Under the pieces are notes generated by a model, which worked only from the letters and a program-made list of their open reading frames with translations, had not been told where the DNA came from and did no database searches. From NCBI RefSeq assembly GCF_003815015.1, contig NZ_RKRE01000001.1, forward strand, positions 628,460-692,459: 64,000 nt of DNA. Reading direction: 5' to 3'. The translations under genes were made by a program, and so were the position numbers. Source of the DNA: Thermodesulfitimonas autotrophica. GTDB taxonomy: Bacteria; Bacillota; Desulfotomaculia; Desulfotomaculales; Ammonificaceae. This document shows positions 16,509 through 26,974 of this stretch, one piece after another; the stretch's first letter is position 1, and each line of letters begins with the position of its first letter.

Positions 16509-18260
16509 CTATAGAACCCGCGCCACCCCGCTATAAATGACACCCCGCTGCGGGTCAAGGGTGATAAGCGCACCATCTTTAATGATGGCAGTCGCGCCCT
16601 CGACGCCTACGACCACCGGAATACCGAATTCAAGCCCTACAATCGCAGCGTGCGAGGTCATCCCGCCCGTCTCGGTAACCACCCCCGCCGCCCGTTCCAA
16701 CGCCGGGATGTACTCCTTATCGGTGGCCGGCGCAACCAGGATGTCGCCGGACTGCACTCGCTCCAGCGCCTCCCGCGCCGTGTGGACTACCCGCGCCGGC
16801 CCGCTTACGGCCCGCGTCCCGACTCCGACGCCACGCGCCACTACGTTACCCACCGTGTGGACTTTCAGCAGGTTCGTCGTGCCGTGCACACCTACCGGAA
16901 CACCGGCGGTAATCACAAGTAAGTCGCCGGCCCGGACGTAACCCGCGGCTACGGCCGCTTCCACTGCCGCCTTAATCATTTGGTCGGTGCTCTCAGTCGG
17001 CGCGACTAAAAGCGGGAAGACGCCCCATACCAGGGCCAGCCGGCGCACCACTTTCTCGTGGGGGGTAACCGCAACGACCGGCGGCCGGGGCCGGTACTTG
17101 GCCACCATCCGCGCTGTGTAGCCGGTCTGCGTGGCGGTGATGATCGCCGCCGCTCCTAGATCCTCGGCCGCCGTGCAGGTAGCAAAACTGATGGCGTCCG
17201 TTACGGAATGTTTCGCCGCGGCCTGCTGCCGCCGCAGAAACTCACCGTAAGGCAGGGCCTCCTCCGTCCGGGCCGCGATCCGGGCCATAACGGCCACCGC
17301 TTCGACCGGGTAGCGCCCGATGGCAGTTTCCCCGGAAAGCATCACCGCGTCCGTGCCGTCGAAGATAGCGTTGGCGACGTCACTGGCCTCGGCCCTGGTC
17401 GGGCGTGAGTTGTGAATCATCGATTCGAGCATCTGCGTGGCCGTAATCACCGGTTTGCCGGCGGCATTGGCCTCCTCGATGATTCGTTTTTGCGCTAAAG
17501 GGACCTCCTCCGTGGGAATCTCGAGCCCGAGGTCGCCGCGCGCGACCATCACCCCGTCGGCCACCTTCAGGATCGCCCCAAGATTTTCGAGGCCCTCCCA
17601 GTTCTCGATCTTGGCAATAAGGGAAATATCGGCACCGGCTTCCTCAAGCAGCCGCCGGGCTGCAAGCACATCCTCAGCCCGCCTGACGAAAGAAAGCGCG
17701 ATAAAGTCCACTTCTTCGGCAATCCCAAACCTGATGTCGGCGACATCCTTTTCCGTGAGGGAAGGCAGGTTCACCTTGACCCCCGGCAGGTTAACGCCCT
17801 TCCGGGCGCTTACCTCACCACCTGTTTCCACACGGCAGAGAACGCCTTCTGCGGTCGTGTTTAAAACCCGGAGGCTCACCAGACCATCGGCCACTAAGAT
17901 GATGTTGCCCGGTTTCACGTCGCGAACGAGCCCCTCGTAGTTGACCGGGATCCGCCGCCGGGTGCCTTTGAAATCCTTTGGAATCAGCTCAACTTCCTCG
18001 CCCGTCTCGAGACGAAACGGCCCCGTTTCAAAATCCCCAATCCTGATGCGCGGGCCCCGGATATCCAAAAGGATGCCTAAGTTCTGGCCGAGTTTCGCCG
18101 CCACCGCCCGGAGAACCCGCAGCCGCCGCCGGTGCTCCTCCTGCGTGCCGTGGGACATGTTGATCCTGGCCACATTCATCCCGCTCCGGAGCATCGCTTC
18201 GATCACGGCGGGATCTTCGCTCGCCGGACCGATGGTGCAGACTATCTTCGTGTGGCGCAA
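16509..18260 (-). CDS. pyk: Pyruvate kinase with C-terminal PEP-utiliser domain
   Basis: A 583-residue pyruvate kinase, last step of glycolysis. N-terminal TKIVCTIGPAS, NMSHG, the catalytic lysine region SLIAKIENWEGLEN, MVARGDLGLEIP and TATQMLESM are all present. The extra C-terminal about 100 residues contain the PEP-utilising mobile-domain signature GGMTSHAAIVG, as in Geobacillus/Bacillus enzymes. TTG start at 18260 behind GGGGGAGG. It follows pfkA by 18 bases in the same operon, pairing the two committing steps of glycolysis. Confidence 0.96.
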   Translation of the reverse strand: MRHTKIVCTIGPASEDPAVIEAMLRSGMNVARINMSHGTQEEHRRRLRVLRAVAAKLGQNLGILLDIRGPRIRIGDFETGPFRLETGEEVELIPKDFKGTRRRIPVNYEGLVRDVKPGNIILVADGLVSLRVLNTTAEGVLCRVETGGEVSARKGVNLPGVKVNLPSLTEKDVADIRFGIAEEVDFIALSFVRRAEDVLAARRLLEEAGADISLIAKIENWEGLENLGAILKVADGVMVARGDLGLEIPTEEVPLAQKRIIEEANAAGKPVITATQMLESMIHNSRPTRAEASDVANAIFDGTDAVMLSGETAIGRYPVEAVAVMARIAARTEEALPYGEFLRRQQAAAKHSVTDAISFATCTAAEDLGAAAIITATQTGYTARMVAKYRPRPPVVAVTPHEKVVRRLALVWGVFPLLVAPTESTDQMIKAAVEAAVAAGYVRAGDLLVITAGVPVGVHGTTNLLKVHTVGNVVARGVGVGTRAVSGPARVVHTAREALERVQSGDILVAPATDKEYIPALERAAGVVTETGGMTSHAAIVGLEFGIPVVVGVEGATAIIKDGALITLDPQRGVIYSGVARVL

Positions 18261-18278
18261 GAACCTCCCCCCTATCTC

Positions 18279-20230
<1,952 letters not shown>

Positions 20231-20247
<17 letters not shown>

Positions 20248-21094
20248 AGCGCCGCCTCCACTCGTGGAGCTTAAGGATGCGCGCCAGGGTTTCCCGCATT
20301 TTAGGCCGCGGCACCACCAGGTCGATCATCCCGTGTTCCTGCAAAAACTCCGCCCTCTGAAAGCCTTCGGGCAACTTCTGCTTGATCGTTTGCTCGATCA
20401 CGCGCGGCCCGGTAAAGCCGATGAGCGCGCCGGGCTCGGCGAGAATGATGTCTCCTAACATTCCGAAACTCGCGCTAACCCCGCCGGTTGTGGGATCGGT
20501 CAAAACCGGGATGTAGAGGAGGCCCGCATCGTCAAGGCGCTTGATCGCCGCAGCGGTCTTGGCCATCTGCAGCAGCGCCACCACGCCTTCCTGCATCCGC
20601 GCCCCACCGGAAGCCACAAAAATGATGAGCGGCAAGCGCCGCTCGCAAGCCCGTCCCACCGCGCGCACGATCTTTTCGCCCACCGCGGCCCCCATACTCG
20701 CCATGATGAAGCGGGGATCCATCACCCCGATGATCGTCCGGTGCCCGGCAATGGTCCCCTCGCCGGTAATGATCGCCTCCGCGAGTCCGGTAACCTGCCG
20801 CGCTTCGGCCAGTTTTTCCGGATAACCCGGAAAATCTAGGGGGTTATCCGCTACCAGATCGGCATCGTACTCGACAAAGCTGCCTTCGTCAAGGGTGAAG
20901 TCCAACCTTTCCGCCGCGGTTAGGCGAAAATGAAAGCCGCATTTCGGGCATACCTTGAGGTTTTTCAAGAGGTCCTTGTTGTAAACGATCTCCTCGCACC
21001 GGGGGCATTTTACCCATAAACCCTCCGGAATCTCCCTCTTCCCTTCCTGGCGAATCGTAACGTACTTCGGCTTCTTGAAAAGCTCTAAGACCAA
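20231..21094 (-). CDS. accD: Acetyl-CoA carboxylase carboxyltransferase subunit beta
   Basis: A 287-residue beta subunit. The N-terminal zinc ribbon is CPRCEEIVYNKDLLKNLKVC plus PKCGFH, and the crotonase-fold core has SGGARMQEG, PTTGGVSASFGMLGD and GFTGPRVIEQT. TTG start at 21094. It begins the accD-accA-pfkA-pyk operon and lies just downstream of a 62-codon gene. Confidence 0.96.
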
Positions 21095-21115
21095 CCAATC
21101 CTCTCCCTTCAGACA

Positions 21116-21304
21116 TCAGAAGGACCCCAAGAGTTCGAGCGCCTCCTCCACCTCGGCCTCGGGGACTAAGACCTCGTAAGTCTGGCTGTTCTCGCTGCCG
21201 GCACCTACAAGATTCAGCTTAACTAACAAGCCTTCTTTAACTAAAAAATCCCTGACTTTTTCTGCTTCTTTCCGCGTCGGTGCGATATAGACCACCGTCC
21301 ACAC
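21116..21304 (-). CDS. Small conserved protein (62 aa), DUF2007-like
   Basis: A 62-residue protein beginning WTVVYIAPTRKEAEKVRDFL and ending EVLVPEAEVEEALELLGSF. The pattern (beta-alpha-beta then beta-alpha) fits a small ferredoxin-like fold of the DUF2007/signal-transducing type; similar short proteins next to accD are sometimes labelled glutamate decarboxylase in databases, which its size does not support. GTG start at 21304 behind GAGGAGGG. It sits 21 bases before accD and is probably cotranscribed. Function unknown. Confidence 0.75.
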   Translation of the reverse strand: MWTVVYIAPTRKEAEKVRDFLVKEGLLVKLNLVGAGSENSQTYEVLVPEAEVEEALELLGSF

Positions 21305-21415
21305 AGGGCGCCCTCCTCGCTACGATTTCCATAGGGGACAGGCTGCTTTCCGGAAAACCGGCGCGTAAATTTATCCCGTTTGGGTATTATTCCCGGCCGC
21401 TACGGAAAAATTCTT

Positions 21416-21646
21416 TTATTCGTCAGTCCGCAGCCGACCGTGTTTGGTCAGAATCTCGGCTTTCCCCCGCACCTTAATCGCTGAAGTGTGCTCGGTAAAC
21501 TGCGCAATCATAACCTCACCCCGGTCCAATTTTTCGGTGTGGTGAAATTTAGTATCCTTACCCCGGGTGAGCCCCATAATGGTGACCCCGTTTTCCAGCG
21601 CCTTGATGACGATATACTCAGCCAGAACCCAGTCTTGCTCGGACAT
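21416..21646 (-). CDS. mtrB: Trp RNA-binding attenuation protein (TRAP)
   Basis: A 76-residue protein nearly superimposable on Bacillus [57 protein letters not shown] forms an 11-subunit ring that binds tryptophan and then wraps leader RNA with (G/U)AG repeats to terminate or block translation of trp genes. The RNA-contacting K37, K56 and R58 of Bacillus are conserved as K39, K58 and R60, and the tryptophan pocket HTS and T/G residues are present. No trp genes are nearby, so it must act in trans. It has its own promoter at 21676-21705. Confidence 0.95.
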   Translation of the reverse strand: MSEQDWVLAEYIVIKALENGVTIMGLTRGKDTKFHHTEKLDRGEVMIAQFTEHTSAIKVRGKAEILTKHGRLRTDE

Positions 21647-21675
21647 GCGCCACTACCCCCTAACTTCTCGCAAGT

Positions 21676-21705
21676 ATGATAGCATACGCGTAGCCGCAAG
21701 GACAA
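21676..21705 (-). promoter_or_regulatory. Probable promoter of mtrB
   Basis: Minus strand: TTGTCC (21700-21705), 18-bp spacer, TATCAT (21676-21681), 30 bases from the mtrB start. Confidence 0.5.
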
Positions 21706-21727
21706 GTTTCTTGCGGGTGATGGAGGC

Positions 21728-24700
21728 TCACGACCGGGACCACGCAATCCTGATATTCTTCTCCCCGAGGAGTTTCTTCAACGCCTCTATCACCGGCGAG
21801 GCCACGTTGACCCAGTAGTTTTCCGGCGCCTTGCGCACCGCACTCTCGCCCGGATAGTAGAGGTAAACCGGGCAGCTACCGCGGTAGGAACCGAGAACCT
21901 CTTTCAGTCGCCCGATAAGATGTGGGGTGGCCTCCGGAAGGTAAAGATAAAGCTCCGCCCCGTCGCCCTTAAGCGGCGTCACCTCGTCCGCCACCACCCT
22001 TATTCTTTCCGTCCCCTTCGCTTTCCTGCCGCTCACGATAATTACCGCTTCAGGCTTGAGCAACTGGCGGCACTCCTGGAAGACCTGCGGGAAAACCACC
22101 ACTTCGATAACGCCGGTCAGGTCCTCGAGCTGCACCACCGCCATCGGTTCCCCTTTTTTAGTCCGGTAGCGGCGCACCGCCACAATAAGCCCGCCGGCCT
22201 TGAGCGGCCCGTTTGCCTCCAACTCGGCCAGGTCCGCCGCCTGGACGGTGGTAAGCGCCCGCAGGACCTCCCGGTACTCCGCCAAGGGGTGTCCGGTGAT
22301 GTATAGCCCTAAGAGCTCCTTTTCCATCGCGAGGAGCTCCTGCTGCGGAAATTCGGGGAGCGCAGGGTCGATCCTGAGCACGTAGCCCGCACCCGATAGC
22401 TCCCCGAAAAGGGTCAGCTGGCCTGACTCCTTTTCCTTTGCCGAACGCTGGGCCAGTTCAAGGCCCTCATCCAACACGGCCAGCACTTGGCGGCGCCCGT
22501 GGCCGAGCGACGTAAAGGCCCCGGCCCGCGCTAAAGACTCAAGCACCCGGCGGTTGATCACGCGGGGGTTCATCCGGGCGCAGAAATCCCCGAAGTCCCG
22601 GAAGGGACCGCCTTCTTCCCGGGCGGCAATGATGGCTTCCACCGCCGTATCCCCGACGTTCTTTATCGCAGCCAGCCCGAAACGGATGCCGCCGGAAACA
22701 ACGGTAAAGTTCCGGCCGCTCTCGTTGACGTCGGGGGGCAGAACCTTGAGGCCGAGCCGGCGGCACTCCTCAACGTAAGCCGCCACCTTCTCCGCGCGGT
22801 CCCGGACCGAGGTAAGCAGCGCCGCCATATACTCCACCGTGTAGTTGGCCTTGAGGTAGGCCGTCTGGTAGGCCACCAGCGCGTAGGCGGCTGAGTGGCT
22901 CTTATTAAAGCCGTAGCCGGCGAAATATTCCATAAGATCGAAGATCTCGCCCGCCAGTTGCGCGTCGATCCCGTTCTTTACCGCCCCTTCAATAAAGCGG
23001 GACCGCAGACCGGCAATTATCTCCGGCTTCTTCTTCCCCATCGCCCGGCGCAGGAGATCCGCCTCCCCCAGGCTGAAGCCAGCAAGGATGCTGGCGATCT
23101 TCATCACCTGCTCCTGGTAAAGGATCACCCCGTAGGTCTCCTTCAGGATCGGCTCGAGCGCGGGATGCAGGTAGCTCACCGGCGTCTGCCCGTGCTTGCG
23201 CCGGATGAAATCTTCCACCATCCCGCTGCCTAAAGGCCCGGGGCGGTAAAGGGCTACCAAAGCTACCAGGTCCTCAAAGGTACTCGGTCTTAACTCCCGG
23301 AGCAGATTGCGCATCCCGCTCGACTCGAACTGGAAGACGCCCGCCGTCTCTCCCTGGCAGAGAAGTTCGTAGGTGGCCGGGTCGTCGAGGGGCGGGTTGT
23401 CGATATCGACCGTTACCCCCCGGTGCTCCTTCACCAGCTTGAGCGTATCGCCGATGACCGAGAGGGTGCGCAAGCCGAGGATGTCCATCTTGAGCAGGCC
23501 CAGCTCCTCGACGGCCTCCATGGTGAACTGGGTAGCCACCGTTCCGTCCGCCACCCGGTGAAGAGGGAGAAAGTTCGTAAGGGGCTCGGGGGCGATCACC
23601 ACACCCGCAGCGTGTGTGGAAGCGTGGCGGGGCATCCCTTCTACCCGGGAGGCAATGTCTAAGAGCCGTTTCACCGTCGGGTCACCCGCCGCCAACTCTG
23701 CCAGCTCCGGAGAGAGTTCGCAGGCCTTGGCCACGGTCATTTTCGGTTCTCCCGGGACCAGGCGCGCTACCCGGTCGACATCACCGTAAGGGAGCCCCAG
23801 CGCCCGGCCTACGTCCCTGATCGCCGCGCGCGCCGCCATCGTGCCGAAGGTGGCGATCTGGGCCACCCGGTCGGCACCGTAACGGTGGAAGACGTACTCG
23901 ATAACCTTGCCGCGCAGCTCGTAACAAAAGTCGGTATCAATATCCGGCAGCGAAACCCGTTCCGGGTTCAAAAAGCGCTCGAAGAGAAGCCCGTAGCGGA
24001 GCGGGTCGATATTGGTGATCCCAAGGCAATAGGCCACCAGACTGCCCGCCGCCGAGCCGCGCCCCGGTCCTACCAGAATGCCGTTTTCCCGCGCAAAACG
24101 GATAAGGTCCCACACAATGAGGAAATAAGAGGGGTAGCCCATCTGCTCAATGACCCGCAACTCATACTCTAACCGCTCAAGCGCGCCCTCCGGCGGGTCG
24201 GGATAGCGCCTTTTGAACCCGGCGTAGCAGAGCTCCCGGAGGAAGGTAGCCGGCGTTTGCCCCTCCGGCACCGGGTAGGCGGGCAGGTGGTGCTCCCCAA
24301 AGGTGAGTTTTACGTTGCACCGTTCCGCAATTTCCAGGGTCCGGGCCAAGGCGTCCGGCAACTCCGGGAAAAGGGCCGCCATCTCGGCCGCGCTCTTCAG
24401 GTAGAGCTGGTTGGACTGGAACCGGAGCCGTTTCGGGTCGTCAAGGGTTTTGCCCGTCTGGATGCAGAGAAGGATGTCCTGAATCTCCGCGTCGGATAGG
24501 TTTACGTAGTGAACATCGTTCGTCGCCACCAGCGGTATGCCGAGGTCCCGCGAGAGCCGGATTAGCTCCGGGTTGATGCGCCGCTGCTCCGGTAAGCCGT
24601 GGTCCTGCAACTCCAAAAAGAAGTTGTCGGGGCCGAAAATCTCCCGGTAGGTACCGGCGGCCTGCCGGGCAAGCGCTAACGACCCGTCGAGCAGGTGGGC

Positions 24701-25129
24701 GGCCACTTCGCCGGCGGTGCAGCCGCTTAAGGCGATGAGCCCCCGGCTTTTGCGGCTGAGCAGGTACTTATCCACCCGCGGCTTATAATAAAAACCTTCG
24801 GTGAAGGCAAGGGAAACAATCTCCATAAGGTTGCGGTAACCGGTTTCGTTTTCCGCCAGGAGGACCAGATGGTAAAGGTTATCGTCAACTTTCGGTGTCC
24901 GGTCCGCCATCGACCTGGGCGCCACATAGACCTCGCACCCGAGGATCGGCTTTATCTCCTCCTTGAGACAGGCCTTGTAAAACTCGACCACCCCGTACAT
25001 GGCGCCGTGGTCAGTGATGGCCAGAGCCGGCATCCCGAGTTCCTTGGCCCGTTTAACCACATCCCTGATCCGGGCCGCTCCGTCAAGCAGGCTGTACTCT
25101 GTATGGACGTGGAGATGGACAAACGACAA
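21728..25129 (-). CDS. dnaE: DNA polymerase III subunit alpha
   Basis: A 1133-residue replicative polymerase of the DnaE class. PHP domain at the N-terminus (FVHLHVHTEYSLLDG), polymerase core with GRGSAAGSLVAYCLGIT and the catalytic aspartates in LPDIDTDFCYE, a helix-hairpin-helix/tandem region near 830-900, and a C-terminal OB fold. The TTG at 25129 behind GGAGGGG places the PHP domain at the N-terminus; a longer in-frame upstream reading passes back through the peptidase gene. It follows the peptidase gene by 22 bases. No intein or internal stop is seen. Confidence 0.96.
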   Translation of the reverse strand: MSFVHLHVHTEYSLLDGAARIRDVVKRAKELGMPALAITDHGAMYGVVEFYKACLKEEIKPILGCEVYVAPRSMADRTPKVDDNLYHLVLLAENETGYRNLMEIVSLAFTEGFYYKPRVDKYLLSRKSRGLIALSGCTAGEVAAHLLDGSLALARQAAGTYREIFGPDNFFLELQDHGLPEQRRINPELIRLSRDLGIPLVATNDVHYVNLSDAEIQDILLCIQTGKTLDDPKRLRFQSNQLYLKSAAEMAALFPELPDALARTLEIAERCNVKLTFGEHHLPAYPVPEGQTPATFLRELCYAGFKRRYPDPPEGALERLEYELRVIEQMGYPSYFLIVWDLIRFARENGILVGPGRGSAAGSLVAYCLGITNIDPLRYGLLFERFLNPERVSLPDIDTDFCYELRGKVIEYVFHRYGADRVAQIATFGTMAARAAIRDVGRALGLPYGDVDRVARLVPGEPKMTVAKACELSPELAELAAGDPTVKRLLDIASRVEGMPRHASTHAAGVVIAPEPLTNFLPLHRVADGTVATQFTMEAVEELGLLKMDILGLRTLSVIGDTLKLVKEHRGVTVDIDNPPLDDPATYELLCQGETAGVFQFESSGMRNLLRELRPSTFEDLVALVALYRPGPLGSGMVEDFIRRKHGQTPVSYLHPALEPILKETYGVILYQEQVMKIASILAGFSLGEADLLRRAMGKKKPEIIAGLRSRFIEGAVKNGIDAQLAGEIFDLMEYFAGYGFNKSHSAAYALVAYQTAYLKANYTVEYMAALLTSVRDRAEKVAAYVEECRRLGLKVLPPDVNESGRNFTVVSGGIRFGLAAIKNVGDTAVEAIIAAREEGGPFRDFGDFCARMNPRVINRRVLESLARAGAFTSLGHGRRQVLAVLDEGLELAQRSAKEKESGQLTLFGELSGAGYVLRIDPALPEFPQQELLAMEKELLGLYITGHPLAEYREVLRALTTVQAADLAELEANGPLKAGGLIVAVRRYRTKKGEPMAVVQLEDLTGVIEVVVFPQVFQECRQLLKPEAVIIVSGRKAKGTERIRVVADEVTPLKGDGAELYLYLPEATPHLIGRLKEVLGSYRGSCPVYLYYPGESAVRKAPENYWVNVASPVIEALKKLLGEKNIRIAWSRS

Positions 25130-25151
25130 AGCCCTATTCCCCTCCGCGGCT

Positions 25152-25928
25152 TTAAATGTAGCGGCGCGCACCAAGAAAACGTTCCCGAAAATAGGGGTCG
25201 GCAAGAGAGCTGAAGCAGACCCCGGAGCGCGAGCGGGCATTGATAAACGTGCCGCCCCCCGCATAAATCCCTACGTGGCTGGGGCCAGGCGTCGTGGTGC
25301 TGAAGAAGAGAAGGTCGCCTGGCGCAAGTTCCTCCGGCCCTACGGAAAGGCCAGCGCGGTACTGGTCTTCAGCATCGCGCGCCAGCCGGTAGCCATGCCC
25401 CAGATAAGCGATGTAAGTGAGTCCCGAGCAATCAATACCCCGTACCGTCATCCCGCCCCAGAGATACGGCACACCGAGAAAAAGCCGGGCGGTGGTGACA
25501 ATCCCTATGCCGACCGCTCCTTTTTTTACGATATCGGCGGGCCGGACCGCCTCTTTACTGATCGTCCCCCTTGTGCCGTCTGCAGAAGCAACACGCCACC
25601 GGTCCGCCTCTTCCCCCAGGACCGTCAATTCCGCGCCTAAATAAAGCGTAATCTTACCGGCAGCGGTTTCAAGCGCCGCCTGCAGCGCGCTCACCCGCAC
25701 CCGCCTGCCGCGCACCCGTTCTACTTTACGCAGCTCGTCCCGCCTCACCCAGCCGCAGGAGCCGTCGCTAGTTATCACCCGGCACCATCCCTGCACCGCC
25801 GCAAGCAGCACCACGCAGTCGCCGAACAGCGCCTGGGTGACAAGCGGGGACCCGGTTAGCGGTTCCTCGTGAACACCGACCACCGGCAGCGCCGCCGCCA
25901 TCAGCCGCACCACCGTACCTCCCTTCAT
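25152..25928 (-). CDS. NlpC/P60 (C40) peptidase with SH3-like domains
   Basis: A 258-residue cell-wall endopeptidase candidate. Residues about 1-70 and 75-130 look like two bacterial SH3-type domains; the C40 domain follows with FLGVPYLWGG, catalytic Cys in GIDCSGL, PGDLLFF, and His in SHVGIYAGGG; the third polar residue is Asn (TFINARS) where many members have His. No clear signal peptide is seen, as with some members of this SH3-SH3-C40 group that cleave imported muropeptides in the cytosol (inference). ATG overlaps the trmL stop by 4 bases. Confidence 0.88.
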   Translation of the reverse strand: MKGGTVVRLMAAALPVVGVHEEPLTGSPLVTQALFGDCVVLLAAVQGWCRVITSDGSCGWVRRDELRKVERVRGRRVRVSALQAALETAAGKITLYLGAELTVLGEEADRWRVASADGTRGTISKEAVRPADIVKKGAVGIGIVTTARLFLGVPYLWGGMTVRGIDCSGLTYIAYLGHGYRLARDAEDQYRAGLSVGPEELAPGDLLFFSTTTPGPSHVGIYAGGGTFINARSRSGVCFSSLADPYFRERFLGARRYI

Positions 25929-26383
25929 TTAAGCCCGGGAAATCCCTGCTGGCGCAGCGCCTCGTACAGAACGATGGCCACCGCGTTGGCGAGATTTAGG
26001 GAGCGCGCCTCCGGAAGCATAGGAATCCGCACCAACTGGTCGGGGAAAGCCTGAAGGATTCGCTCCGGCAGGCCGGCCGTCTCCCTCCCGAAAACGAGGA
26101 ACGCCCCCGGCGGGTAGCAGACCGCGGTATACCACCGTGCCGCCTTCGTTGTCGTGAAATAAAAAGGCGCGCCGCGGTTCGCTTCGTAAAGTTCCTCAAA
26201 ACTATCGTAGTAGTGAACCTCTACCAAATGCCAGTAGTCGAGGCCGGCCCGCCGGAGGTGCTTATCGTCAACCGCAAAGCCAAGGGGCCGTACCAAATGG
26301 AGGCGGGCTCCGGTCGCGGCACAGGTCCGCGCCACATTCCCCGTGTTCGGCGGAATTTCCGGCTCGACAAGCACCACGTTCAT
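25925..26383 (-). CDS. trmL: tRNA (cytidine/uridine-34 2'-O)-methyltransferase
   Basis: A 152-residue SPOUT methyltransferase that 2'-O-methylates the wobble base of certain leucine tRNAs using S-adenosylmethionine. MNVVLVEPEIPPNTGNVARTCAA, GFAVDDKHLRRAGLDYW, FGRETAGLPE and IPMLPEARSLNLANAVAI are the family blocks, including the knot-forming glycine loop. ATG 26383 overlaps the stop of the CoA-binding gene by 4 bases (ATGA). Confidence 0.94.
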   Translation of the reverse strand: MNVVLVEPEIPPNTGNVARTCAATGARLHLVRPLGFAVDDKHLRRAGLDYWHLVEVHYYDSFEELYEANRGAPFYFTTTKAARWYTAVCYPPGAFLVFGRETAGLPERILQAFPDQLVRIPMLPEARSLNLANAVAIVLYEALRQQGFPGLK

Positions 26384-26805
26384 CCGCGACCACCGCAAAG
26401 GCGCCGGTGTTCGACCATGATGCACCTATCCATAACGAGGCAGACGCCCGCCCGTCTACAGAGCGGCACCGCTCCCGCATGCGTCACCCCGAGCTGCAAC
26501 CAGACCGCCCGGGGCCGCAGCGCGAGCGCTTCCTCTACAACCGGAAGGACCTCCTCGCTTCGCCGGAAGACGTTAACAATGTCCACGGCGAACGGGATGT
26601 CACCGAGACGCCGGTAAACCTTTTCCCCTAAGATCGTCTCTTCCCGCGGGTAAACAGGGATAATCCTGTAGCCCTGCTGTTGTAAATAGGCCGCCACCCG
26701 GTGACTGTCCCGTTCCGGTTTGGGCGAGAGCCCTACCACCGCCACAGTCCTGCTCTGCTGCAGCAACTCTCTTAGCGCTTCGTCCCGGGGATTTTCAAAC
26801 ACCAC
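26380..26805 (-). CDS. CoA-binding domain protein (YccU-like)
   Basis: A 141-residue Rossmann-fold protein of the CoA-binding YccU family: TVAVVGLSPKPERDSHRVAAYLQ, GYRIIPVYP, DIVNVFRRSEEV, and the C-terminal WLQLGV ... GVCLVMDRCIMVEH with the conserved Cys/His. Ligand and role in the family are not well established. GTG start at 26805 with AAGGAGG. It is first in the run to trmL, the peptidase and dnaE. Confidence 0.88.
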   Translation of the reverse strand: MVFENPRDEALRELLQQSRTVAVVGLSPKPERDSHRVAAYLQQQGYRIIPVYPREETILGEKVYRRLGDIPFAVDIVNVFRRSEEVLPVVEEALALRPRAVWLQLGVTHAGAVPLCRRAGVCLVMDRCIMVEHRRLCGGRG

Positions 26806-26828
26806 AAATAACCTCCTTGGGCCGCCGC

Positions 26829-26855
26829 TTATGTCAGTTCGCTACCAAACTTCAT
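26829..26855 (-). CDS. Possible 8-residue leader peptide
   Basis: ATG at 26855 follows a near-perfect GGAGGAGGT and encodes MKFGSELT before a stop, ending 24 bases upstream of the CoA-binding gene start. It has a much better ribosome site than chance would predict, but a peptide this short may also be coincidence. No terminator or antiterminator pair is seen beside it. Confidence 0.3.
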   Translation of the reverse strand: MKFGSELT

Positions 26856-26974
26856 AATACCTCCTCCAACAATGCGGACGCAAGGCGCCCCGGAGAGGAA
26901 TAGCGGCCTGTGACGGACTCTTTTCGTCTTTTCTCTTCCCCCGGGAAGGCTAGGGGGTTAAAATAGAATCCGGG

